Counted from the stretch's first letter, positions 11,539 through 24,090 are shown. The stretch: 64,000 bases of DNA from Lindgomyces ingoldianus (GCF_010093535.1 NW_022985198.1:124001-188000); one strand, 5' to 3'. Program-made: numbers and translations. Notes: generated by a model not told the origin, from the letters alone.

Positions 11539-11947
11539 TGTCAGATATGCGCACCTACTGTCAAGACAGGAGGAACGTTTGACGAAAGCTGCTACATAGT
11601 ACGAGCAATAAGCTCGAACAGTATGTTGCTGCAAATTGCAGCATTTTGCAGCATTTTGTAGCATTTTGCAGCATTTTGCAGCATGTTGCAGCAAATTGCA
11701 GCATGTTGCAGCAAATTGCAGCATGTTGCAGCAAATTGCAGCATTTTGCAGCATGTTGCAAGCTGGTCGCGCATAGGGCTAGTGCGCGAGGGACTCGGAT
11801 CGGAAAAACAAAGGCCGAGAACACGAGTAGAGCAGAAAAAGGATTGATAAATCAACACGATCAATACAATCAATCAACCATCCCATACATCATATCCAAA
11901 CCCATCATTCATCTCAGGAAGCCCAGAAACAGTGCTTTAATCTGACA
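11539..11947 (+). repeat. Left LTR of copia family B
   Basis: 409-bp LTR, TG...CA with inverted tips TGTCAGAT/ATCTGACA. It carries a 10-bp tandem array at about 11641-11760. Solo copies of the same LTR are at 26910-27379 and 36746-37048. Confidence 0.92.
11641..11760 (+). repeat. 10-bp minisatellite within copia LTR
   Basis: Twelve consecutive units of exactly 10 bp, alternating among GCATTTTGCA, GCATGTTGCA and GCAAATTGCA. The array is open in several frames on both strands, which produces spurious small reading frames. Array length differs between LTR copies. Confidence 0.95.
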
Positions 11948-11978
11948 ATAAGAGTCTCAGTGCCTCCATCGATACAAA

Positions 11979-13390
11979 ATGGCCACCCAGCCTCCTCGAG
12001 ACGCGACAGTCGTCCTTCGAGACCACACCGACTACAGAGCCTGGATGATGCAGCTGCAATCGAGATGTGTAGCGCACAGCATCTAGCCGCAAGTGGACCC
12101 TAAGTTGACCATCCAAATGATCTCCAAACCAAGAGCTCCAGAGATGCCGCTAATAGCTGAGTTTTCACCAGCCTCCAACGTTAAAACGCCTACGCACCTG
12201 AACAAGCTATTAACAAGCAGTGTTAGAGCCTTTAAAGAAGCCATTAAATACTACAAGATTAAGGCTAACAAGTACAAGAGTGACAGACATAATTATAAAA
12301 GAGAGCAATTAAGCCTTTAACAGATTATTGTCTTTATCTAGTTAACAGTTAGCCTGCATCTGCAGCGTACATGCTGTTCCCTAGATTAACTACTTAGACA
12401 GTAGATTACAAACCTTAAAGCTACAGTAGGCGTTAACAACTAATTTAAACAAGAACATGTGCGCAACTAATATAATGCATCCCTAAAGCTGCTAAGAAAC
12501 ACAAGCATATAGGACCTGTGGCTAGCAGAGTATGATTACGCTGCCACAGAAGCAGAGACATAAAATGTTCTAGAAACAACGCAGTTTAATGCTGTAGCAA
12601 AGGACTTTCTAACTGCTATAAATAAAGTTACCCCTTATTAGTCTACAACCTTTTAGGAAAGCAGATAGTTTACACTAGACATAAATTAAAAAATAATAAT
12701 AAAGCGCTTTTAAGAACATATAATGTTAAATTATTTAATATGTATAGAAAAGCATAAAGCTGCCTTTATAATAGATAACTTATTATACCTTACTAAAAGT
12801 AGAAAGACCACCTAGGGCATAAACAAGGACGCCTATAGTGCAGAAGTTGCAACGTTAAGAAAATAGAGTAGACCTTAACATTAATGTTATTAAAAAATAA
12901 TAGGAAGTTATTTTTAAGCTAAAAACCTACTAAAACAGGAGGCACTAAATGTCCTGCATGCAGACACATCCATGCACTAAAGGACTGCTTCTATGTCTAT
13001 CCAGACAGAGCACTAGACTAGTAGATGCTAAATAAGAGAGTTAAAGAGCTTATAGCATTAAAGCGCAAGCACAACTTAGAATTTTAAGGCCTGCTAAGAG
13101 GGCAGCGTAGACATAATTTAAAGATACTAATTCTAAAGAGTTTACATACACCTATGCTAGAGATACAAGAAGACTAACTTAAAGGCTAGGAAGTATTAAG
13201 AGTTAAGGCAGCTGCATTACTAGCTATAGTTAATTTAAACTAGAACAGATATCTGCTAAGAGAATTATTTATCCTTAACTTAGGCTTAACATGCTATATT
13301 ATAAACAATTCTAATTAGATCTACAACTATTGTCTACTAACACTAGAAGACTTTATCTAGTCTAGAAACTCTTGCGTATGGATTTAAGGC
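11979..13390 (+). pseudogene. Copia family B gag, decayed downstream
   Basis: The gag start is an ATG at 11979, encoding MATQPPRD and a WMMQLQ pattern that fits the N-terminus of fungal copia polyproteins. A stop at a former Gln codon occurs within 35 residues. The region up to about 12300 is barely mutated. Further on, a Gag zinc knuckle is preserved near 12950-12990 (CPACRHIHALKDC, a Cys-X2-Cys-X3-His-X4-Cys pattern). It continues toward the protease region, split by the solo LTR at 13487. Confidence 0.8.
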
Positions 13391-13486
13391 TACAGATTAA
13401 TTACACTAAGCCTAAAAAGTAAGCATAGAACACACAGTTAAGCATACAGTCTCGTACTACATGATGCTGCACTGTGCCCAGACCTG

Positions 13487-13766
13487 TGTAACGGCGCAGG
13501 CAAGACAATGGGTCTGAATGCGGTGGGAATCCACTCAGAGGCATATGGGAGTGCGTGGGGACTCTGAACCTGGGAATGCCATTGACACCTATAGGCCTTG
13601 TACGAAAGGATATCAGAAAACTACCAAGCTAGCTACGGGGCGAGGTGCGACTAAATACATGAAGGAATAGGGGTACAGCAGGGGTCGGGGCCAGGTCGGG
13701 GTCGGGGCCGATACGGGGGCCTTCCGGAGGTTCCGGGCGACCTGAGATGGAACGAGAATCGTTACA
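13487..13766 (-). repeat. Solo LTR of family A, inserted in copia
   Basis: 280-bp solo LTR in minus orientation (plus strand starts TGTAACGGCGCAGG and ends AATCGTTACA) with perfect target duplication ACCTG (13482-13486 and 13767-13771). It is nearly undecayed and contains a GGTCGGGG-type short direct repeat. A solo LTR is normally left by recombination between the two LTRs of a full element. Confidence 0.93.
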
Positions 13767-13979
13767 ACCTGCTGTGCAACCTAGTCTCGTTCTGCCTGCT
13801 GCGACAGAAAGGAATCTGGTGGGACACACAAGCAGAGCTGACTGCTTTAAAGGCCTTAGATAGGACAATAATTAAAGATCTTACAGAGATCTATAGCTAA
13901 TAGGTGTTAGAGTACTATCTACTACAGGAGGGCTTATATTATACACACATAATTAACATAAGAACTAAATGTGGTCTAC
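13767..13979 (+). pseudogene. Copia family B polyprotein fragment between insertions
   Basis: About 210 bp of copia coding sequence upstream of GAG-pre-integrase. Joined over the family F insertion at 13979/19642, the frame continues into the GHPRL motif (KCGL then the LxHKRLGHPRL pattern). This supports one continuous ancestral reading frame. Confidence 0.7.
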
Positions 13980-14297
13980 TGTCACGGTATCCTCCCCGGA
14001 TCCCAGACATAACCGTATCGGACGCGTACTGGAGTATTATTAGTGCACGTCTGACACAAACACAACACAACACAGACATAAACTTAAGCACAAACTGCCT
14101 TAACACTAACTAAACCTAGAATAAGTTTAATTTATACCTAAAGCGCTTAGACTTTTAAGCTAAGTATTTAATTACTAATTTTCTTCTAAACTTTCCTGTT
14201 TCTTACACAACATCTTATACCTACTATAATACCTTACGTAGTAATTAAACTAGACCTTTATAAAGCTCTATAACCTTACTTGTGCATAATTGTAACA
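13980..14297 (+). repeat. Left LTR of family F
   Basis: 318 bp. The outer ~75 bp are GC-rich and undecayed, while the inner end reads AATTGTAACA where the right LTR keeps AATCGTGACA. The difference is C-to-T and G-to-A. Confidence 0.93.
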
Positions 14298-17200
14298 TTA
14301 TGTTGTGTTAAAACCTTAGCTAAGAATAGCCTCTAAATCTAATTTAATAAGCTTAGTACTTGCATAACTCTAAGCTATTAAAGTAAGCTAAAAAGCCTTT
14401 TAAAAAGCGCTTACTTTATAAGAAAGCTGCTATGTTGTAAGCTTTAAAGCTTTTTAAAAGGACTTTAAAGAATAGCTTTATATTATTAAGCAGTCTGTTT
14501 TTGCCTTAACTTCTGTTATAGTAGTAGAAACTAAGAACTTACTAGCTTTAAAGCCTACCTAGAAGTCTAGAGATAGCTTAACTCTTTTCTGCCTAATACT
14601 ACCTACAACCTGTAACCTTTCTAACTTAGTAATAAAATCTAACTAACTTCTTAATTCTTTGCTGTTTAATAGAAAACAGAAAGACTTACTTTTCTTCTTA
14701 TATAAGCTCTAATACAAACTTAAAGGAAACACAGACTAATTTCTCTTTAAACACTTTTAGTTATTATATGCCTACTTTTAACTTAACTGTAATATAACAG
14801 CTTTAATTAACTTACTAATAAATAAGAATATTATTAACTTAGATTAATTTATAGTGTTTTTACAAGCAACTTATAGAAACCTAAATAAAAAGTTAACAGC
14901 CCTAAGTTGCCTAAACACCTTATAATAAAAAAAAAAAGCTTTACTTTATACTTTACTAAGTTTTACTAACTTATATTTAATATAGGCCTAAATAAGATAG
15001 GTTTAATTATAGCTTTACATAACTTTCTCTTAACTAAACTGCAACACGCTATAGTAGAAGAACCTTTTTTAAATAACCTTAACGCGTATGCAAACCTAAT
15101 TACTACCTATAATAATAACATAAGGTTCCTCTTTATACAAGCTCTAATACACCCCTAAACTAGCGCAGTTGCAAATAAAAACTCTAATGTAATAAAAATT
15201 AATTTAAATTATGCTCTAGTTAGTTCTAGAAAGCGTAAAAATTATAAAAAAAAAGTTAATGCTTTAAGTATAGTAAGCATAGTTATATTTCTTAAAACTG
15301 CTTTATTCCCCTTCTTTAAGTCTACGTAAGTAGTGCTGCTAGCACTTATTAAAGATTCTTACTATTTTAATCTTGTTTCTGTAAAAGCTTTAACTTGTAT
15401 TTAAGCTCTAATCCCTTTTACTACTCTTAACATAGCCGCAGCTATAGCAGTAGAAGCCTGCAAAAAGGCTTATCCTAGGGCTAAGTTGCCCTTTAGGACT
15501 AATTTAACACTAGATCTTTGCTAACCTATAGGCTAAGTCCTCTACTAATAACTAGAAGTACTAAGTTAATATTTCTATATATTTATAATAAGAAACTATA
15601 TTAGCTCTAATATAAGCTCTTATTAACTTAGAAGTAAATAGCATAGGTTACATTAACAAAAAACTAGCACATAAACTAAATCTTTAATTAACACTACTTA
15701 CCTAAATAATTTACCTAACTAGATTTAATAAAAAATAACTTAAAAAAGGTTCTATCTTTTATACTACAACTGTTATAATTACCTACTAACACTACAAGGA
15801 GTAGATTAAGCTCTATGTAACAAACATAGAACATTATAACTTAATTCTAAAATAACTATAGCTGTATTAGCATAAAGTTGCTTTTAATTACTAAAAGTAA
15901 GTTCTAAACTTTAACTCTTTTTAATGCTAAGATATATACTTACACTTACACCTAAATAACACTTAAATAGCACTTAATATAGAAGGTCTCTAAACTTACT
16001 TTTTAATAACTTAAAAAAAACTACCTAAGTAAGGCTAACAAGCTAGGCCTTTTACTAAAATAGGCTATATAAAATAATTTAATAACTACTTAAACTTAAA
16101 GAAGAGAAAGCTTTTAAAAAACTTTTACTTACTTAATTTAAACATAAACTAGGACTTAAACAGCAGATAGACATCTGCTACATAGGACCTGCTCTATTTA
16201 TAACCCTAGCTTAATAACTAGATTATAAAATCTACGCAGTTATAATTTCTAATATAGACTAAGCTTTAGCTCTTTAAAAACATACTAACTTAAAAATAAT
16301 AGTCCTTTAAAACTACTATAACTTATTACATATTTTTTTCTAAGACAAGTCTAATAAGCTTTTAATATAATGTCTATATAATTACTAAATAACTTTTAAG
16401 CCTAGTAAACAACCTAGTTATAAGCTACTATATAAGATGTTACTAAACAAATTAAAAGTGCTTTAAAAATACCTTAATAAGAACCTAGAGAAAGGGTTTA
16501 TTTAAGCTAGCTTTTTACTAGTAGTGTTACTTATACTATTTATAAAGAAACTTAGAGGTAGGCTTTAATTCTATGTTAACTACTAAAAACTAAATGCTGT
16601 TACTATTAAAAACTAATACTTAATTTCTTTTTTATAAAAAACCTTAAGCTAACTAAGTAAAGTAAAGTATTTTATAAAGTTAGATATTATTACTGCCTTT
16701 AATAAGCTAAGAATAGTAAAGGGTAATAAGTAGCTAATAGTGTTTTAGACTTAATATAGACTATTTAAGTACCTAGTAATGCCCTTTAGCTTAGCTAACG
16801 CGCCTAGTACTTTTTAATATTTTGTAAATAACTTGCTCTAACCCTACCTAGACATGTTCTACACTGCGTATATTAATAATATTCTAATTTATAGTAATAG
16901 CCTTTTAGAGCACAAACAGCATGTACGCCTAGTGCTAAAGGCTATAAAAGAAGTAGGTCTGCAACTTAATATAGACAAATGTAAGTTCTACTAATTAAAG
17001 GTTATATATTTAAGATATGTAATCTTTATAGATAGCATCTAAATAAACCCTATTAAAGTTTAGACTGTGCTAGATTAGTAATACTTAAAAGACATAAAAG
17101 ATGTTTAAGCTTTTATAGAATTTGCTAACTTTTACTAATAATTTATTAATAACTTTTTATAGCTAGTAAGCTTTATAATTACACTTACTAAAAAAAAAGT

Positions 17201-19310
17201 TTAATTTAACTTTAACTTAAATTACTAATAGTTCTTTAACTAGCTAAAAAAAGCTTTTACTAAAGCTTTAATACTCTACTACTTTAACTCTAAACTACTA
17301 ATACTTGTAGAAGCTAATGCCTTAGACTACATAGTAGTAGGAGTTCTCTCTTAGACTAAGCTAGATAGGACTATTAGGCCTATTACATACTTCTTAAAAA
17401 GAATAAGTCTTATAGAAGGCAATTATAAAATCTACAACAAGAAATTACTTGCTATAGTATACTACTTTAAATAATAGCAACCTAAACTAGAAGGTGCAGC
17501 GCATCTAATATAGGTCCTATCTAACTATAAGAACTTATAGTACTTTACAACTATAAAATAACTTAGCTACTAATAAGCCTGTTAGTCTAAATACTTATTT
17601 TATTTTAATTTTAAGATTACTTATTATCTTAGTTAAGACAGAGGGAAACTAGATGCTTTTATAAGGCAATTCTAAAATGTCTTTACTTAGAAAGAAGTGT
17701 AAAAGGCTTAACACTAAACTCTGCTTTAACTTAAGCTATTTTTAGACCTTAACCTAAATAAAATAAATTAAATAATTAATTAAATTATTACTAATAAGTA
17801 TCTAAATAATAAATTTATTTAAGAAACTTTAAACCTGCTCTAAAACAGCGCTAGTTAGTTAAAAAAAGTAACACTAGCTAACTATAAAAACTAAAATAGT
17901 AAGCTATATTACTATAACTAACTTATAATCCCTAATTTTAATAAACTAAGAATTAAACTACTCTAAATTATACACAACTTACCTGTTAAAGGACACCTAG
18001 GCAGAGAAAAGACTCTTAACCTACTACAGAGAGAGTACTACTAGCCCTGCATGTTCTATACTGTACGCTAATATGTATTATGTTGCTATACTTACTGTAA
18101 AGTAAAGGCCTTTTAAAAAAGGTATAATAGCCTACTTAAACTGCTTCTAATCTCTAAATAAGCTTAGAAAGACATATTAATTAATTTTATTATAAACTTA
18201 CCTTTATCTAAAGGGTATATAAATATTATAGTAGTTATTAATTACTTAACTAAGTATTAACACCTAATACTATGTTTCTCTATAACTGCCCCTAATATAG
18301 CCTAGTTATTCTACTAATATGTATAGGTTTACTATAGCCTGCCTAACATAATTATATTAGATAGAGGTACACAGTTTGTCTTAGCCTTTTAGAACAAACT
18401 TTATAAATAGCTTTAAATTGTCCTCTATCTATCTATAGCTTTTTACCTAGAGACTAACAGCTAGACTAAAAACATAAACACTATAATAGAATAAGTCCTA
18501 CAAGCGTACATAAACTACTAGTAGGACAACTAGGTAAAATAGTTAGCTATAGCATAGTTTAAAGCTAATAACACAACATTTAAATTAATATAAGTATCCT
18601 TGTTCTTAGCAAACTATAGATACTACCCTTAAATAAAATTTAAACTACTTATAAATACTTTTTAACTAACTTATTAATCTATATAAGTAATAAATGTAAA
18701 TAGACTTATTAATAAGATCTAAAATATATTTAAATACATTTATAAAAAGCTTACATAGGCTTAAGCTTTTTAATAAGAGTACGTAAACTAATTCTAAACC
18801 TCTGCCCCTGTGTATGCAGCTAGTAAAAAGGTCTAGCTAGACGCTAGAAATATCTAAATAAACTAATAATTAAAGAAACTTAATTAGAAGAACCTTAGCC
18901 CCTTTACAGCAGCCTATATAGTCTTATTGCACGCTTACTAATTAATCCTACCTGACAGCATAAAGATACACCCTATGTTCTACGTATTGTTGCTGCGCTA
19001 AGCAGCCTCTAAATCTAACTATCTACCTAGACAGCTAAACCTGCTACCTAAACCTATTATTATAAACAATAAACTAGAATATATTATAAAAGATGTTAAA
19101 TAGATCTAGTTTAACAAAAAAAAATGTATTTATAAATACTTTATAAAATAGACTAGATACAACAAACTGTTATAGAAACCTGCAGAAGCCCTGTAAGAGA
19201 ACTCTGCAGTAACCTAATTCTACACCTAATACTTATCTAAACTAAACCTGTACCCTAATAAAGACAACCTAATGCTAGAACTACTAATGTAAAGAATTCC
19301 CTTTCTAATA
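14298..19310 (+). pseudogene. Decayed gag-pol of family F
   Basis: Reading through stops gives an RT catalytic segment near 16855-16900 (AYINNILIYSN, decayed from YIDDILIYS) followed by EHKQHVRLVL, an RNase H region around 17300-17550, and an integrase near 17960-18560 with a GHLGREKT pattern and a VLDRGTQFV segment containing a catalytic Asp. Stops are TAG/TAA at expected Gln codons. This is a gypsy-type polyprotein that is no longer functional. Confidence 0.78.
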
Positions 19311-19323
19311 AAGGGGGGGGTAC

Positions 19324-19641
19324 TGTCATAGTATCCTCCCTAGATCCTAGATATAACTGTATTAGACGCGTACTAGAGTATTATTAGTGCACGTCTAACA
19401 CAAACACAACATAATATAGACATAAACTTAAGCATAAACTGCTTTAACACTAACTAAACCTAGAACAGGTTTAATTTATACTTAAAGCGCTTAGACTTTT
19501 AAGCTAAGTATTTAATTACTAATTTCCTCTTAAACCTTCCTGTTCCTCACACAACGTCTTGTACCTACTATAATACCTCACGTAGTAATTAAACTAGACC
19601 TCCGTGAAGCTCTATAACCTTACTCGTGCACAATCGTGACA
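19324..19641 (+). repeat. Right LTR of family F
   Basis: 318 bp. It is the mirror image of the left LTR in decay: the inner start reads TGTCATAGTATCC, while the outer end (about 19545-19641) is undecayed and GC-rich. It is followed by TCTAC. Confidence 0.93.
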
Positions 19642-19646
19642 TCTAC

Positions 19647-21241
19647 AAAAGGCATTAGCAGAGCTATAGCATAAGCGTCTAGGACACCCTAGACTAGCTA
19701 CACTTTAACACCTTATACAGCAAGCTAAGAGGGTGCGAATTAAAGGAATTACAACAGTCTAATGTAACTTGTGTGGCAGAGCTAAGATACAATAATAAAT
19801 TAGCTGCGCACTATAAATTAGCAACAGTAGACCTAGCAAGAGACTGTTAATTAATTTCTATGCATATAAAGCATAAAGCATTATAAAAGAGTAGAGTTAA
19901 ATGCTAATTACTAACAAGTATTCTAGCCTCTAGTAAGACCTCTACTTTAAGGACAACAGGCCTGCTAAATTAATTATTAAAGCTCTTATAATTTTTATTC
20001 TTTTTCTAAAGAACTATTATAACATTACTGTAAAAGTTATTAAAGCTAACAACAAGATTATAATAGTAAAACTAAAGGTAGAACGCTAGCTAGCATTGCA
20101 TAAAATAACTGTTAAGCCTTTAGCACTAGATACACAAGCCTAGAACAGAGGAGCTAAACGCTTAGAGGGTGTAAATAAGGAGAAGTCACAGGCTATGCAA
20201 CTAGATGCTAACCTACTATAGAATGTATAGCCATACATTACTAGAGCTAGCGTATACCTATACAATTAGACGCTAAACTATGCTAATAACTAGAAGACAC
20301 TATACAAGATCTTCTTTACATAAGCAGCTCTAAATAATAAAGTTATTATGTTAATTTAAAAGCTAAGCTTTACATATCTAAGAGCCTATAACTGCAAAGC
20401 ATTTATAATAACTAATAATATATATTAGAATAAATCTAAGCTACAGAGGCTAGACCTAAAGGCGTAGATTAGATATCTAGTTAGGTACTAATTATTAAAC
20501 ATCTACTGTGTATAGATACTACTGCTAGTAGAAGTAATCTATACACATAATGTTATTTTTAACAAACACTTAATCTTTAGCAGTAAGCCTAAAGACTTAA
20601 TAGATAACCTTATGTATAATATAGTAAAAGAAATTACTACATATATTAGAATAATTAAGCTTCTAACACCTAGTTATTAGCTAGAGATAGAGTTGTTTTA
20701 TAAAGACAACACTGTAGATAATATATTAAATTTTAATAAAGTAGACCTACTAGGCTACTATTAAGGAAGGAAGATTAGAGATAACTATTTATCTTCTCTA
20801 AATACTCTGCTACCTGCAGCATTACTTATGCAGTTAATAGCTAGAGCAGCACTAAAGCTAAGCTAAATAGAGTTGCTAAAGACTGTACTATAAGCTGCAG
20901 CCTTTATAGCTAGTATAAGATTTAGAAGTGTAGGAAAGCATAGTAGTAAGACGCTAGATAAAGCAGCATTAATAAAGATGCTATCTAAAAAAAAGACACC
21001 TTATAGAAGCTAGCTGCTACCTCTGCTATTAACCTAAAAGTAACTAGAGGAGCACTCTCTACATAAGATGTTTAAGGCAGCAGAAAGAACGCACCTAGAC
21101 AGTTATTAGACAATAAAATCCTAGACAGAGGTCTAGACAAAGCTAATTAAGGCAGCCAGACAGCAGATCCTAGATTATATGTAGGTGTACACCTACAAGC
21201 TTAATAAGCACTACAGATTACAAAAATGTAAGGCGCAACTA
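19647..21241 (+). pseudogene. Copia family B GAG-pre-integrase and integrase, decayed
   Basis: Resumes the copia frame after the family F insertion. A LxHKRLGHPRLATL segment followed by a Cys-X2-Cys pair (CNLCGRAK) is the hallmark of the GAG-pre-integrase region that precedes copia integrase. The integrase core downstream is heavily decayed. It ends at the solo LTR at 21247. Confidence 0.75.
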
Positions 21242-21246
21242 GTAGT

Positions 21247-21526
21247 TGTAACGGCGCAGGCAAGACAATGGGTCTGAATGCGGTATGAATCCACTTAGAG
21301 GCATATGGGAGTGCGTGGGGACTCAGAGACCTGGGAATACCAATGACACCTATAGGCCTTGTACGTAGGATATTAGAAAACTACTGAGCTAGCTACAGGG
21401 CGAGGTGCGACTAAATACATGAAGGAATAGGGGTACAGCAGGGGTCGGGGCCAGGTCGGGGTCGGGGCCGATACGGGGGCCTTCCGGAGGTTCTAGGCGA
21501 CCTGAGATGGAACGAGAATCGTTACA
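21247..21526 (-). repeat. Solo LTR of family A, second copy in copia
   Basis: 280-bp solo LTR, minus orientation, with perfect target duplication GTAGT (21242-21246 and 21527-21531). It is nearly identical to the solo LTR at 13487. Confidence 0.93.
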
Positions 21527-21531
21527 GTAGT

Positions 21532-22860
21532 CTACAGTAATTAATAAAGAAACATTACTACACAAGATACCTACGCTGCCACCCTAGCAGGACGCTTATT
21601 TTAAATGCTAATAGTAATATCTGCATGCTTTAACCTAGAGCTTAAATAATACAACGTAACTAACACGTTTGTACATGCAGCAATTAACTGCAATATCTAC
21701 ATACAGATGCTAAGAGGCTATTAGAAACTAGGTATAATACTAAAGCTTTAAAAAGCACTATACAGCCTACAAATTTCTCCTCTACTCTAGCAACACTATT
21801 TTATAACAACTCTTAAAAGCCTTAGGTTCTTAGCTGTTCTACATAAACTCTACTACATAACTAAAGCTAGAATATTTATGTTTTTCTATGTAGACAACCT
21901 TATTATTGCGCACAAGAAAGGCTCTAAAGCAGATGCACAGCGTGTAGTAGACTAGTTACAAGAGAAGTATACCCTAACAGGAGGCAAGGACCTATAATAG
22001 TTTCTAGGAGTTAAGATTATTAGAGATTAATAGTAATAAATAATTTAGCTGTTATAAGCCTTATATATTAACAAGATAGCTAGGCTAGCTAACAGAAAGG
22101 ACCTGCAGCATGCTACACTTATAAGTGGGATTAAACTTATGCTGTAATCTAGTTTTGCAACCCTATTAGAAGTAAATTAATATTAGCAGAAGATTAGATC
22201 TCTGCTCTTTGCAGCAGTTACTACAAGACTAGACATCACCTTTGCCACATCACGCCTCGCACAGTTTCTCACAAATCCCGCATCTGACCATCAGGATGCA
22301 GCCAATTAAGTCATCCTGTACCTACATGCGACACAGACGTACGCACTCTAATTAGGAGGAGAAGACTACCTTATAGTAGCAAGCAATGCGTTATTTGCAG
22401 ATAATACACTAGATAGAAAGAGCTCTTAGGGCTACATTATTTAACTATTTAGCAGATAAATTGCCTAGTAAGTAAATAAATAAGATATAGTTACAACATT
22501 AACAACAGAAGCAGAATTACTTGCACTGTTCTAAGTTGCTAAGAAAGCTATGTTTATAAGAATGCTCTTTAATAAACTGCAGGTTAAGCTGCCTAATTTA
22601 ACTATTATAATCTAGTGCGACAACAAGCAGACAATCTAACTGGTAAACAAAGAGATATCTCAACTTTAAACCAAGCTCCGACATGTCAACATCCATAACC
22701 ACTAGCTCTGACAGGAAGTCTCTTAACAAACGATTAAGGTTGTCCATGTCCCCTCTAGCAAGATGCTTGCGGACGGACTCACTAAAGCGCTTCTAGCCAG
22801 CAAATGGCCAAGCTTTCTTCAGCAAATTCGGCTAATTAACGTCAGGGAGAGGATAGTCAG
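21532..22860 (+). pseudogene. Copia family B reverse transcriptase and RNase H, decayed
   Basis: The copia RT catalytic motif is readable as FYVDNLIIAH near 21883-21912 (YVDDxLIA in active enzymes, so the second Asp is lost). RNase H follows, with the typical C-terminal block VHVPSSKMLADGLTKAL near 22745-22790. Downstream of about 22640 the sequence is nearly undecayed. Confidence 0.85.
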
Positions 22861-22967
22861 TTAGGAAGCGGATATGGAAGAGATTGAAGCAAGAATGGAA
22901 GCCCTGGAAGCATACTAAGGATGCGCAATCGGGAACCAGCTTGAAGCATGTCCAAGCTGAGGGGGTG

Positions 22968-23294
22968 TGTCAGATATGCGCACCTACTGTCAAGACAGGA
23001 GGAACGTTTGACGAAAGCTGCNNNNNNNNNNNNNNNNNNNNNNNNNNNNNNNNNNNNNNNNNNNNNNNNNNGCAGCATGTTGCAGCAAATTGCAGCATTT
23101 TGCAGCATGTTGCAAGCTGGTCGCGCATAGGGCTAGTGCGCGAGGGACTCGGATCGGAAAAACAAAAGCCGAGCAACACGAGTAGAGCAGAAAAAGGATC
23201 GATAGATCAACACAATCAATCAATCAATCCCATACATCATATCCAAACCCATCATTCATCTCAGGAAGCCCAGAAACAGTGCTTCAATCTGACA
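22968..23294 (+). repeat. Right LTR of copia family B (contains a 50-N gap)
   Basis: The LTR is preceded by a short purine run, CTGAGGGGGTG, acting as polypurine tract. Fifty Ns at 23022-23071 fall exactly where the left LTR carries the 10-bp minisatellite, so the gap reflects an unassembled tandem array. Only about three units are visible after the gap. Ends AATCTGACA followed by GCTTC. Confidence 0.92.
23022..23071. other. Assembly gap (50 N)
   Basis: Fifty Ns within the copia right LTR at the 10-bp tandem array. The true length is unknown. Confidence 0.95.
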
Positions 23295-23299
23295 GCTTC

Positions 23300-24090
23300 G
23301 TGGAAGCACTTGGGTCAATGGTGTTCCTAACGGGAGTAGGACGGAGATAAAGGGGCCGACGGCAGGGTGTACAGTCCTGCGTAAGGGCTATTAGGCTGAT
23401 GGAGGGGAGTAGAGTGACCAGATCATGGTTTGCCCTATGTGCGGCAGTATAGTGGCTAGGGTCAAACAGTCCTGTTAGACAGGGTTAGAGGTATATATAG
23501 TGTAAGATATATAAATAGTATTACTGTGATGACAAGCACTGTCTCTACTACCGTATGGAGCTGGGGAAGCATGGCAGAGTAGGTCGGCTCTATTTCAGCT
23601 AAACTAGGATGGGGAGTGAAGGAGGCAAAGGGTTTTCGCGAGAGAAAAGCTTGCGCAGCGCCAAGGCGCTAGCGCGCTCGCTTAACCCTTAGCGAGATCA
23701 TGTGACTAGCAGCGGAGCTTGACAAGCAGCACCGTCACAATTACAGCTCTTTAGAAAGCTAAATGCTACTTAGTCTATATAGAAAATAAACTAAACATTA
23801 AACACACCTTCTAAAGGTTGTTTAATATAGGGACTATATACATATATAAAGGGCGCTAAGGCGAGCAGGATAAGTTTACGCAAGCCTACTAAGGAAAGCT
23901 TTATAAGCTTTCTTAGACTTATTAGACTTATAGCCTGTTCTTCTATTAAACAACACACCCTTCTATTACTACAGGCAGCTGCGCTGCCTCTGTGTCCTCT
24001 AACTAGTTTATAAGCAAGCCCTGTTCTAATCTAATTAGATTATAGAGCACTATAGGTGGAGTTACACTAGTCTAACTATAGACTGTAACA
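23300..24090 (-). repeat. Left LTR of family D, inner portion
   Basis: Continues the LTR of D after the copia insertion, and contains a further 215-bp insertion at 23525-23739. The part next to the copia (to about 23470) is undecayed, and the inner end near 24000-24090 is decayed relative to the same segment at 36400-36508. Confidence 0.88.
23525..23739. mobile_element. Small 215-bp solo-LTR-like element (family E)
   Basis: Begins TGTGATGAC and ends CCGTCACA, flanked by a perfect 5-bp duplication ATTAC (23520-23524 and 23740-23744). It is absent from the other LTR of D, where the sequence runs straight through at 36160. It is GC-rich and undecayed. TG...CA ends plus a 5-bp duplication indicate an integrase-mobilised solo LTR or very short non-autonomous LTR element. 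Confidence 0.85.

Larger units (their letters stand above)
13980..19641 (+). mobile_element. Family F: Ty3/gypsy LTR retrotransposon nested in copia
   Basis: A complete 5.66-kb element with 318-bp direct LTRs (TGTCACGG...CGTGACA, the inner copies of the tips decayed), a G-rich polypurine tract just before the right LTR, and a perfect target duplication TCTAC (13975-13979 and 19642-19646). The internal region has RT (near 16855-16900) followed by integrase (near 17960-18560) on the plus strand, which is gypsy order. All frames are riddled with TAG/TAA. Confidence 0.93.
11539..23294 (+). mobile_element. Family B: Ty1/copia LTR retrotransposon with nested insertions
   Basis: A full element bounded by direct LTRs starting TGTCAGATATGCGCACC and ending AATCTGACA, with perfect target duplication GCTTC (11534-11538 and 23295-23299). 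Inside are gag with a zinc knuckle, a GAG-pre-integrase motif (GHPRLATL context near 19690), and an RT/RNase H ending in the typical ADGLTKAL near 22768, so the order is that of copia. It is interrupted by a gypsy element (13980-19641) and two solo LTRs of family A (13487, 21247). Both outer ends are little mutated and the middle is decayed. Without insertions the element would be about 5.5 kb. Confidence 0.92.

Noticed and set aside
11641..11760. CRISPR-like array
   Set aside because: Units are 10 bp with no spacers, inside a retrotransposon LTR of a eukaryote.
11512..11945. Several overlapping small reading frames on both strands rich in Cys, Gln and Leu (also 22857-23330 and 26572-27466)
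   Set aside because: They are produced by the 10-bp tandem array in the copia LTR, which is open in several frames. The coding potential is an artefact of repeat structure.
12093..12320. 75-codon frame as an independent gene
   Set aside because: It is the continuation of the copia gag after one stop and starts at a non-ATG codon.
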